Assembly: GCA_015163825.1 (NCBI GenBank)
Contig: JAAOIL010000100.1
Coordinates: forward strand, 1 to 6,634
Length of the DNA: 6,634 bases
Direction: 5' to 3'
Source of the DNA: Alphaproteobacteria bacterium
GTDB taxonomy: Bacteria > Pseudomonadota > Alphaproteobacteria > RS24
Positions 1 through 6,041 of this stretch are shown piece by piece; within the stretch, counting starts at the first letter, position 1, and each line of letters opens with the position of its first letter. Both the position numbers and the translations under genes were made by a program. The notes beneath the pieces were generated by a model. That model searched no databases. It was not told the origin of the DNA and saw nothing but the letters and a program-made list of their open reading frames with translations.

Positions 1-216
1 GGCGCCGATTGTGTTGCTTGGGCTGTCGGCACGGATAAGGTGCGGGAAGGCTTCTTCTAGTGCTGTATTGCGGCGGCGTTTGTCATCATAATTTGCATCG
101 CTGATAGTCGGGGCGTCATTTTGGTGATAGGCGATGTCATGCGCCGTAATCTCTTTTGCCAATGCCGCTAGTTCTTTTGCCGCCTCTTGCTTGGTGAGTT
201 TGTTTGCTTGTTTCAT
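1..216 (-). CDS. ligA: NAD+-dependent DNA ligase LigA, N-terminal part (3' end outside window)
   Basis: LigA seals nicks in DNA using NAD+ and is essential for joining Okazaki fragments and completing repair. Only 72 residues are visible, beginning [19 protein letters not shown]. They correspond to domain Ia, the part unique to NAD+-dependent ligases that binds the nicotinamide mononucleotide half of the cofactor. The key residues are present: Tyr30 and His31, then Asp40, Tyr43 and Asp44 (in E. coli Tyr22, His23, Asp32, Tyr35, Asp36), with identical spacing. ADSPS followed by an IGA continues the family pattern (PDSPT..VGA). The start ATG overlaps the recN stop as ATGA (216-213), and AAGGTGG lies 4 nt upstream inside the last recN codons. 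This indicates translational coupling and supports the start. The adenylation domain lies beyond the window edge. Confidence 0.93.
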   Translation of the reverse strand, partial: MKQANKLTKQEAAKELAALAKEITAHDIAYHQNDAPTISDANYDDKRRRNTALEEAFPHLIRADSPSNTIGA

Positions 217-1883
217 GACCCCACCTTTGCCTCTAGCAGACGTTTGGCGGCTGCCACCGCCTCTGCCGTGATAGAGGCACCCGAAAGCATACGCGCTATT
301 TCTTGCAGACGCTCATTATCGGGCAGGAGGCTAAACGCGGTTTGCGATGATGTCTTGCTGACCAAATAATGTTGGTCGGCGCGCGCTGCCACTTGTGGGG
401 CATGGGTCACCACCAAAACTTGCGCATTATTGCTCGCCAGATTATGGAGGCGCACCCCGACCGCTTCTGCCACAGCACCGCCAACACCCGCATCAACTTC
501 ATCAAATATCAAAGTGCTATGCTGTGCGCCTTCTAACACCACAACTTTTAGAGCGAGCATGAATCGGGCTAACTCCCCCCCCGATGCGATTTTGGCAATA
601 GGCGCAGGGGTAACACCTTTATTTGTCGCCGCCTCAAACTGCACTTTATCTAGCCCATATATCCCACCCGCTTCGGGGGCGACACTATCTATCTGTGTAT
701 GAAACTTGCCGCCATTTAATTTGAGTGGCGGTAGTTCTGCTGCCACACGTTTATCAAGCGTGATTGCCGCTTTGTGTCGTGCCTTGCTTAAAGCCTGTGC
801 CGTTTTCGCATAAGCCGCCTCTGCTTTATTCTGTGCCGCCTCTAAGGCGGTGATGTTGCGTGTGTCGCCCTCTATCCCCGCTAAACGAGATTGCAATTCA
901 CCCATAAGAGACGCCAAGTCATCGCAATTTGTATTATGCTTACGCGCCATATCGCGCAAAGCAAAAAGGCGTTGCTCCACCTTTTGCAAGCGCTCGGGGT
1001 CATGAATTATCGTTGCCGCCGCCTCGTTTAATACGGCGCGGGCTTCTTGGGTTTCTATCAACATTTTATCAATAGCAGTAATCACACCATCTAATGCCGT
1101 GCCCGCTTTGCTGGCGACTTGCTCTAGCCTTCGCAAAGCAGCACTGATAGCATTATCGCCCCCGCCCTCATCTGATAAATGCTGAGAGATTTCGTTTAAC
1201 TCTGCCGTGATTTTTTCCGCATTCATAAGCAGTTCGCGGGTTTGGGCGAGTTTGATTTCCTCTCCCACTTCGGGGGCGAGGTCGGCTAACTCTGCCAGCG
1301 CATGGGTCAGGTAGTCTTTATCGGCTGTCGTATCTGCTAAATCTGCTTGGGCTTGTGCCAATGCCGCTTGCGCCGCTTGCCATTGTTGATAAGCCGCACC
1401 AGTCTTTTTGACATCCCCCGCTAGCGCCCCAAACGCATCTAGTAAATCACGCTGTGTGCCAGCATCGGTGAGGGCTTGGCTTTCGTGCTGTCCGTGTATC
1501 TCTACCAATTGCGAACCAATCTGGCGCAATAGCGCGACACTTATCGGTTTGTCGTTGCAAAAAGCGCGCGATCTGCCGTCTTTGTTTTGAATGCGGCGCA
1601 AAATAATATCCGTCACTGGCGATTCTGTCAGCCCTGCTTCTATCAATGTTGTTTGGACACAATGGCTGGAGGCTATTTCAAAACAGGCACTGACTTCGCC
1701 TTGCGCACAGCCTTGACGCACCAAACCGACATCGCCGCGTTGCCCTGTCGCAAGGCTCAACGCATCTAGCAGAACAGACTTACCCGCCCCCGTCTCCCCC
1801 GTGAGTGCCGTGAAACCGCCCGACCAGTCAAGCACGGCGTGGTCTATCAATACAATGTCACGAATGGCGAGCGAGACGAGCAT
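213..1883 (-). CDS. recN: DNA repair protein RecN (SMC-like ATPase)
   Basis: RecN is an SMC-like ATPase that acts with RecA at double-strand breaks. The 556-residue protein has the ABC-type head split around a long coiled coil. The N-terminal half carries the Walker A loop GETGAGKS (29-36). A Gln/Ala/Glu-rich helical middle (about 150-390) is consistent with the coiled coil. The C-terminal half has the signature SGGEL (434-438), the Walker B segment [13 protein letters not shown] (457-469, with Asp461 and Glu462) and the H-loop VTHAPQ with His494. Length matches E. coli RecN (553). The ATG at 1883 lies 9 bp after the bamD stop and its Shine-Dalgarno sequence AGGGA overlaps that stop. Such tight packing leaves no room for a promoter of its own in the gap. 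No alphaproteobacterial LexA box (GTTC-N7-GTTC) was found just upstream, so expression probably depends on readthrough from bamD. Confidence 0.96.
   Translation of the reverse strand: MLVSLAIRDIVLIDHAVLDWSGGFTALTGETGAGKSVLLDALSLATGQRGDVGLVRQGCAQGEVSACFEIASSHCVQTTLIEAGLTESPVTDIILRRIQNKDGRSRAFCNDKPISVALLRQIGSQLVEIHGQHESQALTDAGTQRDLLDAFGALAGDVKKTGAAYQQWQAAQAALAQAQADLADTTADKDYLTHALAELADLAPEVGEEIKLAQTRELLMNAEKITAELNEISQHLSDEGGGDNAISAALRRLEQVASKAGTALDGVITAIDKMLIETQEARAVLNEAAATIIHDPERLQKVEQRLFALRDMARKHNTNCDDLASLMGELQSRLAGIEGDTRNITALEAAQNKAEAAYAKTAQALSKARHKAAITLDKRVAAELPPLKLNGGKFHTQIDSVAPEAGGIYGLDKVQFEAATNKGVTPAPIAKIASGGELARFMLALKVVVLEGAQHSTLIFDEVDAGVGGAVAEAVGVRLHNLASNNAQVLVVTHAPQVAARADQHYLVSKTSSQTAFSLLPDNERLQEIARMLSGASITAEAVAAAKRLLEAKVGS
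221..227 (-). promoter_or_regulatory. ligA ribosome-binding site inside recN
   Basis: AAGGTGG on the minus strand lies within the Ala-Lys-Val-Gly codons at the recN 3' end and precedes the ligA ATG by 4 nt. Together with the ATGA overlap it explains how ligA is translated without an intergenic gap. Confidence 0.6.
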
Positions 1884-1889
1884 GGCGCG

Positions 1890-1894
1890 TCCCT
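1890..1894 (-). promoter_or_regulatory. recN ribosome-binding site overlapping bamD stop
   Basis: AGGGA on the minus strand sits 6 nt before the recN ATG and shares bases with the bamD TAG (1895-1893). Ribosomes finishing bamD would sit over this site, so translation of recN may be coupled to bamD. Confidence 0.6.
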
Positions 1895-2675
1895 ATTGTG
1901 CCGATTTCAATAACCGATAGCTGCGAGCGTACCAAGCGCTGTCTGGGAAATTATACCCAAGCGTAGCCGCCGCCTTTTGTGCTTCGGGAATAATGCCAAG
2001 CGCAATATACACCTCCACCAAACGATGCAACGCCTCTGGTGTTTGCGCTGTCGTGGAATAATGACGCACAACATTAGAAAATCGTTTAGCGGCAGCAGCA
2101 TAAGCACCAGTCTTTAAATAAAAACGCCCAATATCCATTTCCTTACCCGCCAGATTATCGTTGGTGAGTTCTATCTTGAGTAAAGCATCACGCGCATAGG
2201 GTGTGTCGGGAAACCGCGTGGCGAGTTCTACTAAGGCTTCCCTTGCGAGTTCCGTTGCGCGTTGATCGCGTTTGACATCCGATATACGTTCGTATTGCGA
2301 CATGGCAATTAAATAATAAGCATAAGGCGCTTGCTTATTACCCGGATAGAGTGCCAAAAATCTTTGTGCCGTGATAATCGTTTCGTCATAGCGATTCTGC
2401 ATATAATAACTATAGGATGCCATAACCATCGCGCGTCTTGCCCAAATGGAATAGGGGTGCTGACGCTCCACCTCATCAAATTCTAAGGCGGCGCGATCAA
2501 AGCGACCCCTATCAACCTGCGCAAAAGCCGTGTTGTAGATTTCCTCTGCGGGGCGTTCTATATATTCTATCTCCGCCTCGCGATTGCCACCGCAAGCGGT
2601 CAATCCTATGGCTAGGAATGTCCATATAAATCTGTGGGTGAGTGTGCGGTAATTCATATACCGCTTGTAGCGCAT
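1893..2675 (-). CDS. bamD: Outer membrane assembly lipoprotein BamD (ComL family)
   Basis: BamD is the essential TPR lipoprotein of the BAM complex. It faces the periplasm, anchored to the inner leaflet of the outer membrane, and helps BamA fold beta-barrel proteins. The 260-residue frame has a basic N-region, a hydrophobic core (FIWTFLAIGL) and a lipobox LTAC with lipidated Cys28, followed by GGN. The mature part is alpha-helical TPR-like sequence over about residues 40-255. It includes family-typical stretches such as RQHPYSIWARRA, YPGNKQAPYAYYLIA, AGKEMDIGRFYLKTGAY and NFPDSAWYARSY. No step of the domain appears missing. An alternative ATG at 2657 (residue 7) would give a more typical 21-residue signal peptide. 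Neither start has a strong ribosome-binding site, so 2675 versus 2657 is open. It lies between lpxC and recN, the usual alphaproteobacterial order. Confidence 0.93.
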   Translation of the reverse strand: MRYKRYMNYRTLTHRFIWTFLAIGLTACGGNREAEIEYIERPAEEIYNTAFAQVDRGRFDRAALEFDEVERQHPYSIWARRAMVMASYSYYMQNRYDETIITAQRFLALYPGNKQAPYAYYLIAMSQYERISDVKRDQRATELAREALVELATRFPDTPYARDALLKIELTNDNLAGKEMDIGRFYLKTGAYAAAAKRFSNVVRHYSTTAQTPEALHRLVEVYIALGIIPEAQKAAATLGYNFPDSAWYARSYRLLKSAQ

Positions 2676-2711
2676 CTAGCAGGTTTTCTCAAATATATTG
2701 TTACGCTATTA

Positions 2712-3599
2712 TTACTCTGCCGCTAGTGCTGTTTTTTGCTCGCTTTGCGTGATTTCATAAGCGGAAGGGTCTGCGAATAATGCCGTCAATAATTTATGGT
2801 GCAGAGCATGACCCGATTTATAGCCCTTATAACGCCCGATAAAAGGCATACCCATTAAAGCCATATCACCCATAGCATCTAGCAATTTATGCTGAACGAA
2901 TTCGCGGGTGTCGCGCAAGCCTTCTTCGTTTAGGATTGTGTCGCCATCAACGATAATCGCATTATCAAGCGAACCACCCAAAGCGCGTTGGGCTTTTTGC
3001 ATAGCCTCTACCTCTGCCAGCATACAAAAAGTGCGCGCGTGAGCGACCTTCTCATCTACACTGCCATTCAGCCGTGTCGCATAAGATTGCTTACCGATAG
3101 CGCGAGAAGTGAAATCTATCTCTGCTTCAAATATAGTGTCTGTTTCGGGCTGGAGTGTGCAAACGCTCCCCCCCTCGCCTTGCACCTGCACCGCCTTTAA
3201 GATACGCAAGAACTGGCGCGGCGCATTAAGCGTGGCAACCCCACCTTGCGTAATTTTATCTAGGAATATACGAGCACTGCCATCCATGATTGGCACTTCA
3301 CCGCCATCAAGTTCAACAATCGCATTATCTATGTGGGAAAGCGCAAAAGCCGCCATCAAATGTTCTATCGTGCCAACCGCAACCTGACCATTACTGATAT
3401 TAGATGAAAGCAACACATTACATACATTATCATGATGTGCTTTTATTTCGTTTTCACTTTCCTTATCGGTGCGGATGAAAACAATGCCACTATTCGCCTC
3501 GGCTGGTTTTAATGTCATACGCATGAGCTGCCCCGAATGTAGCCCCGTCCCCTCGCAAGTGGCAACACTAGCGAGCGTTCTTTGCATAATGCTATGCAC
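2712..3599 (-). CDS. lpxC: UDP-3-O-acyl-N-acetylglucosamine deacetylase LpxC
   Basis: LpxC is the cytoplasmic zinc hydrolase that removes acetate from UDP-3-O-acyl-GlcNAc, the committed step of lipid A synthesis. With a GTG start at 3599 the product has 295 residues, normal for the family (305 in E. coli). The catalytic Glu and first zinc-ligand His are E79-H80 in GTIEHL. HKLLDAMGD supplies zinc ligands H237 and D241 plus D245, and GHAL supplies catalytic H264. ARTF holds the conserved Thr190. All fall within one residue of E. coli numbering. The frame is open upstream to an ATG at 3680 (322 residues), but those 27 extra residues precede the usual family N-terminus (QRTL...GTGLHSG) and lack a ribosome-binding site. 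The start is therefore likely but not certain. The gene ends with three consecutive in-frame stops, TAA TAA TAG, 36 bp before bamD. Confidence 0.95.
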   Translation of the reverse strand: MHSIMQRTLASVATCEGTGLHSGQLMRMTLKPAEANSGIVFIRTDKESENEIKAHHDNVCNVLLSSNISNGQVAVGTIEHLMAAFALSHIDNAIVELDGGEVPIMDGSARIFLDKITQGGVATLNAPRQFLRILKAVQVQGEGGSVCTLQPETDTIFEAEIDFTSRAIGKQSYATRLNGSVDEKVAHARTFCMLAEVEAMQKAQRALGGSLDNAIIVDGDTILNEEGLRDTREFVQHKLLDAMGDMALMGMPFIGRYKGYKSGHALHHKLLTALFADPSAYEITQSEQKTALAAE

Positions 3600-3607
3600 A
3601 TTACCCG

Positions 3608-3612
3608 CCTCT
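3608..3612 (-). promoter_or_regulatory. Ribosome-binding site for the lpxC GTG start (AGAGG)
   Basis: AGAGG on the minus strand lies 8 nt before the GTG at 3599. The alternative ATG at 3680 has no purine-rich Shine-Dalgarno sequence just upstream (the minus strand there reads GAGCCAACTTTTT). This favours the shorter lpxC product. Confidence 0.5.
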
Positions 3613-3647
3613 ATAGAAGGGGTAAAGACCGATTCTTGGTTAATTCC

Positions 3648-3674
3648 AGTATTCAAAAGAGGAGTATTCAAAAG
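3648..3674. repeat. Tandem 12-bp direct repeat at the lpxC 5' edge
   Basis: AGTATTCAAAAG occurs at 3648-3659 and again at 3663-3674, a period of 15 bp. If lpxC starts at 3680 the repeat encodes LLNTP-LLNTG. If it starts at 3599 the repeat lies in the untranslated leader. Period 15 keeps the reading frame, so neither reading is excluded. Confidence 0.6.
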
Positions 3675-3695
3675 GGTCATAAAAAGTTGGCTCGG

Positions 3696-3710
3696 TTTTA
3701 AGGGTTAAAA
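3696..3710. promoter_or_regulatory. Operator-like palindrome upstream of lpxC
   Basis: TTTTAA-GGG-TTAAAA is a perfect 6-bp inverted repeat with a 3-bp spacer, and CTAG-C-CTAG lies one base away at 3712-3720. The position before lpxC and the dyad symmetry fit a protein-binding site. The half-sites are AT-rich and could arise by chance, and no regulator is recognised. Confidence 0.25.
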
Positions 3711-3797
3711 TCTAGCCTAGTGATATAATGAGGCGAGAACAAAAACAAATGACAGATTATTACTTTTTGTTGCATTACCGAAAAACGAGAACAAGGG

Positions 3798-3815
3798 GGG
3801 AATAAACATATTCCC
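3798..3815 (-). repeat. Hairpin C: short inverted repeat
   Basis: GGGAATA (3798-3804) and TATTCCC (3809-3815) form a perfect 7-bp stem with a 4-nt loop. Flanking AAG and CTT could extend it if extra G residues bulge out. It is the third inverted repeat within 100 bp, at the AT-rich edge of the ftsZ-lpxC gap. Confidence 0.35.
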
Positions 3816-3827
3816 TTCATATTAGTG

Positions 3828-3864
3828 GGTCAGCCCGAAACCCGCGTGAGACTTCGGGCTGACC
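3828..3864 (-). terminator. Hairpin B: perfect 12-bp inverted repeat, possible terminator or processing site
   Basis: The arms GGTCAGCCCGAA (3828-3839) and TTCGGGCTGACC (3853-3864) are perfectly complementary around a 13-nt loop. It is the most stable-looking structure in the window and lies 41 nt beyond the ftsZ stop. After the stem the minus strand reads CACTAATATGAAGG, with no U-run. It could be a Rho-linked 3' end, an RNase processing site, or a copy of a dispersed palindromic element. The perfect repeat is seen directly; the terminator role is a guess. Confidence 0.35.
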
Positions 3865-3873
3865 TCATAATAC

Positions 3874-3896
3874 CCCCCTATTTTGAGGCTAGGGGG
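3874..3896 (-). other. Hairpin A directly after ftsZ stop
   Basis: On the minus strand CCCCCTA and TAGGGGG form a perfect 7-bp stem around a 9-nt loop, starting 9 nt after the ftsZ TAA. The sequence after the stem is GTATTATG, not a U-tract, so a classical intrinsic terminator is not supported. It may protect the 3' end of the ftsZ message or pause polymerase. Confidence 0.45.
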
Positions 3897-3905
3897 TGCG
3901 TATGA

Positions 3906-5930
3906 TTACCGCCGCAAGAAAGACGGAATATCTAATTGCGGTGCATCCGCCCCCGATAAAGAAGACCCAGATGATACAGACACAGACGCATCACTACCCA
4001 TAATAGGCGGTGATTCTATCTGCGTTTGCACGACTGGCTCTGCTATCGCCGAAACCGATTCTACCGCAGGGGTAGTATCTAGCGTTGATTCGGGCGATTC
4101 CATAGTCGGTGTGAGAGATGGGGTAAAAGACGGCGCAAGAGGCGGTGTAAGAATCGGTGTTGATTCAGCGACCACCACTTCTGGCGATTCCATCATAGGG
4201 GCGGCTGGCGTTTCAACAATCGCCTCCTCAATCGCCTCCTCAACAGGAGCAGGTGAATCGCTTTCGGCGATTTCTACTTCTGTTGTTTCTGGTGCTGCCT
4301 CCATCTTTGTATCCAGACTTGCGGCTGGCGACATAGGCACAGCTGGCGCAGAAGTGATAGATACTTGTGGCGTAACCACAGCATCATCAATCGGCACAGA
4401 TAACGGCGCCGTAAAGGCAACAGACACATTTTCTTCTTGGATATCTTCTTGGATATCTTCTTCGCTTGTTTCTTCTTCTGTCTCTATTTCCGTTTCTGTT
4501 TCTGCTTCCAGTGCCATAGGGGGCGCGTCTTTACTTGCTTCCTCTTGTGGCGCTTCTTGCTCTTCTGTAGCGGCGGCGATTTCTTCTGTGTCGCCTTCCT
4601 CTAGGTTTCTGCCTAGCACCTTATCTAGGAAACTGCGCGTCCGTAGCGGGATTTCAGCCATCACCTCTGGTGCAGATGAGCCCGTCATAAAGGGCGGCAC
4701 TGCAGCATCTTTTGGTGGTGCTATCGTCTCGCTTGCGGCGGATGTATCCCCCATCGGCAGTTCCTGCGTGATAGGCGCTGTCATCGGTGGCGCAGCTGCC
4801 ATCGGCACAAAAGAAGGCGCGGTCATGGGAATATAACCTTCGCTCTCTAGTGATTCAGGCATTGCTTCTGGTGCTGGCGCAGATTCTGTCGGCAATGGTG
4901 CGAGTGGCATAGCATTATCCACAGAGGCAATAGGCGCAAGGCTGACAATCTTATCATCTGCTTCTGCAATACCTATGCCTGTCGCCACGACCGATACACG
5001 CAACACACCCTCTAGGCTTTCATCAAGGGCGGAGCCGATAATGATATTCGCCTCATTATCCACTTCTTCCTTAATGATGTTGGACGCTTCCTCCACCTCG
5101 TATAAGGTCATATCAGAGCCGCCAGTGATGTTAATCAGCACACCTTGCGCACCCCGCATGGAATTCGTGTCCAATAAAGGATTGGCAATAGCAATCTCCG
5201 CCGCCGTGCGACCACGATTATCACCTTCTGCCTCGCCCGTGCCTATCATCGCCTTACCCATAGAGCGCATAACAGCGCACACATCGGCAAAGTCTAGATT
5301 GATAATGCCCGGCTTAATCATCAGGTCCGTGATGGACGCAACGCCAGAATGCAAGACCTCATCGACAAGCGCAAACGCCTCCGACATCGGGGTGTCTTGA
5401 TTGACCAAATTGAATAAATTCTGATTTGGTATGACAATCAATGTATCCACATCCTGTGCCAAGACTTCTATGCCAGCATCTGCCGTTCGCATTCGTTGCG
5501 AGCCTTCAAAGCTGAAAGGCTTCGCAACAACACCAACGGTTAAGATGCCATGCTCGCGTGCCGCACGCGCTATAACAGGCGCCGCACCAGTACCAGTGCC
5601 ACCGCCCATACCAGCCGTGATGAATACCATATGCGCATTATGCAATGTATCCATTATCTCTGGCAGTGCCTCCTTCGCAGATTCTCGTCCAATTTCGGAA
5701 TCGGCACCAGCACCAAGACCTTGCGTTATCTTCGTGCCTATCTGGATACACTTCTTCGCTTTGCTATTCTCTAGCGCTTGCGCATCTGTGTTGGCGACGA
5801 TGAACTCGACACCTTCTAGCCCTGCCGTTATCATATTATTAACGGCATTGCCTCCTGCACCGCCGACACCTATGACGACAATGCGTGGTTTTATATCCCT
5901 ATCACTAGGGATGGATAGTTTATTAGCCAT
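3906..5930 (-). CDS. ftsZ: Cell division GTPase FtsZ with long acidic linker
   Basis: FtsZ is the tubulin-like GTPase that polymerises into the cytokinetic Z-ring. The 674-residue protein starts with [10 protein letters not shown]. Residues 16-320 form the GTPase and polymerisation core: nucleotide loop GVGGAGGN (21-28), tubulin signature GGGTGTG (109-115), and the T7 synergy loop NLDFAD (211-216) with catalytic acidic residues Asp213 and Asp216. Residues about 322-663 form a low-complexity linker rich in Glu, Ala, Pro, Ser and Thr, with a strongly acidic middle (about 445-500) and a short basic-hydrophobic segment [13 protein letters not shown] (430-442). The end, LDIPSFLRR, is the conserved peptide that binds FtsA and other partners. 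E. coli FtsZ has 383 residues, and alphaproteobacterial forms are commonly longer; the linker explains the size. The ATG at 5930 was chosen because AGGAAGG lies 6 nt upstream and the sequence before the core has a normal length. The same frame is open for 28 further codons to 6014, but those codons look non-conserved. Confidence 0.97.
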   Translation of the reverse strand: MANKLSIPSDRDIKPRIVVIGVGGAGGNAVNNMITAGLEGVEFIVANTDAQALENSKAKKCIQIGTKITQGLGAGADSEIGRESAKEALPEIMDTLHNAHMVFITAGMGGGTGTGAAPVIARAAREHGILTVGVVAKPFSFEGSQRMRTADAGIEVLAQDVDTLIVIPNQNLFNLVNQDTPMSEAFALVDEVLHSGVASITDLMIKPGIINLDFADVCAVMRSMGKAMIGTGEAEGDNRGRTAAEIAIANPLLDTNSMRGAQGVLINITGGSDMTLYEVEEASNIIKEEVDNEANIIIGSALDESLEGVLRVSVVATGIGIAEADDKIVSLAPIASVDNAMPLAPLPTESAPAPEAMPESLESEGYIPMTAPSFVPMAAAPPMTAPITQELPMGDTSAASETIAPPKDAAVPPFMTGSSAPEVMAEIPLRTRSFLDKVLGRNLEEGDTEEIAAATEEQEAPQEEASKDAPPMALEAETETEIETEEETSEEDIQEDIQEENVSVAFTAPLSVPIDDAVVTPQVSITSAPAVPMSPAASLDTKMEAAPETTEVEIAESDSPAPVEEAIEEAIVETPAAPMMESPEVVVAESTPILTPPLAPSFTPSLTPTMESPESTLDTTPAVESVSAIAEPVVQTQIESPPIMGSDASVSVSSGSSLSGADAPQLDIPSFLRR
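4217..4243 (-). repeat. 12-bp tandem repeat in the ftsZ linker (EEAI)
   Basis: A 27-bp tract with an exact 12-bp period (unit CAATCGCCTCCT on the plus strand, about 2.25 copies) encodes EEAI-EEAI at about residues 563-572 of FtsZ. It is unrelated in sequence to the repeat at 4432-4462 but has the same period. Confidence 0.75.
4432..4462 (-). repeat. 12-bp tandem repeat in the ftsZ linker (IQED/IQEE)
   Basis: A 31-bp tract has an exact 12-bp period (unit TTGGATATCTTC on the plus strand, about 2.6 copies). It encodes the repeated IQED-IQEE at about residues 490-500 of FtsZ, inside the acidic part of the linker. The period is a multiple of three, so copy-number change would preserve the frame. 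Confidence 0.8.
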
Positions 5931-5936
5931 GACTGA

Positions 5937-5943
5937 CCTTCCT
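5937..5943 (-). promoter_or_regulatory. ftsZ ribosome-binding site (AGGAAGG)
   Basis: On the minus strand AGGAAGG lies 6 nt before the ATG at 5930, a near-ideal Shine-Dalgarno sequence and spacing. It decides the ftsZ start in favour of 5930 over the upstream in-frame ATG at 6014. Confidence 0.85.
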
Positions 5944-6041
5944 TTCAAGTTGAGTTTGGGGTTGATGATAAAGTGATGCCATTGCAAAACGCGCCCCAGA
6001 CGTCGCAACGACAAATGCTGCTATGTGAATTCTTGTAATCA

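Larger units (their letters stand above)
3600..3905. other. ftsZ-lpxC intergenic/leader region
   Basis: This is the only long stretch without a confident gene (306 bp if lpxC starts at 3599, 225 bp if it starts at 3680). From the ftsZ side it holds three successive inverted repeats (3874-3896, 3828-3864, 3798-3815), then AT-rich sequence, a TTTTAA-GGG-TTAAAA palindrome (3696-3710) beside CTAG-C-CTAG (3712-3720), and a 12-bp direct repeat (3648-3674). A 9-bp word, CGAGAACAA on the plus strand, occurs at 3734-3742 and 3786-3794. Weak minus-strand promoter-like elements exist, for example TATATC at 3727-3722 with TTTGTT at 3749-3744, 16 bp apart, but none is convincing. The density of repeats and the low GC suggest a control region separating ftsZ expression from lpxC. 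That role is inference. Confidence 0.5.

Noticed and set aside
2676..2711. Possible terminator between lpxC and bamD
   Set aside because: The 36-bp gap has no inverted repeat. It only shows additional in-frame stop codons (TAA TAG) after the lpxC TAA, so co-transcription is more likely.
3724..3729. Perfect TATAAT on the plus strand in the ftsZ-lpxC gap
   Set aside because: No matching -35 element at 16-18 bp, and no plus-strand gene downstream. AT-rich sequence makes a chance match likely.
3734..3794. Repeated TTGTTCTCG (minus strand) considered as a LexA-type GTTC-N7-GTTC site
   Set aside because: Neither copy has a second GTTC at the required 7-bp spacing, and the downstream gene is lpxC rather than an SOS gene.
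3883..4836. Long plus-strand open frame (317 codons), Ser/Gly/Ala-rich, antisense to ftsZ
   Set aside because: It mirrors the low-complexity ftsZ linker: Glu/Ala/Ser codons read in reverse give Ser/Gly/Ala-rich sequence without stops. It has no family features or convincing ribosome-binding site and lies fully inside a confident gene.
5431..5976. Plus-strand open frame (181 codons) opposite the FtsZ GTPase domain
   Set aside because: The opposite strand encodes the conserved tubulin signature and T7 loop, so this is an antisense shadow with no recognisable domain.
5931..6014. 28-codon N-terminal extension of FtsZ from the ATG at 6014
   Set aside because: A strong AGGAAGG 6 nt before the ATG at 5930 and the normal FtsZ N-terminal length there make the extension unlikely. 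Its residues (including WHHFIINPK) do not resemble FtsZ.
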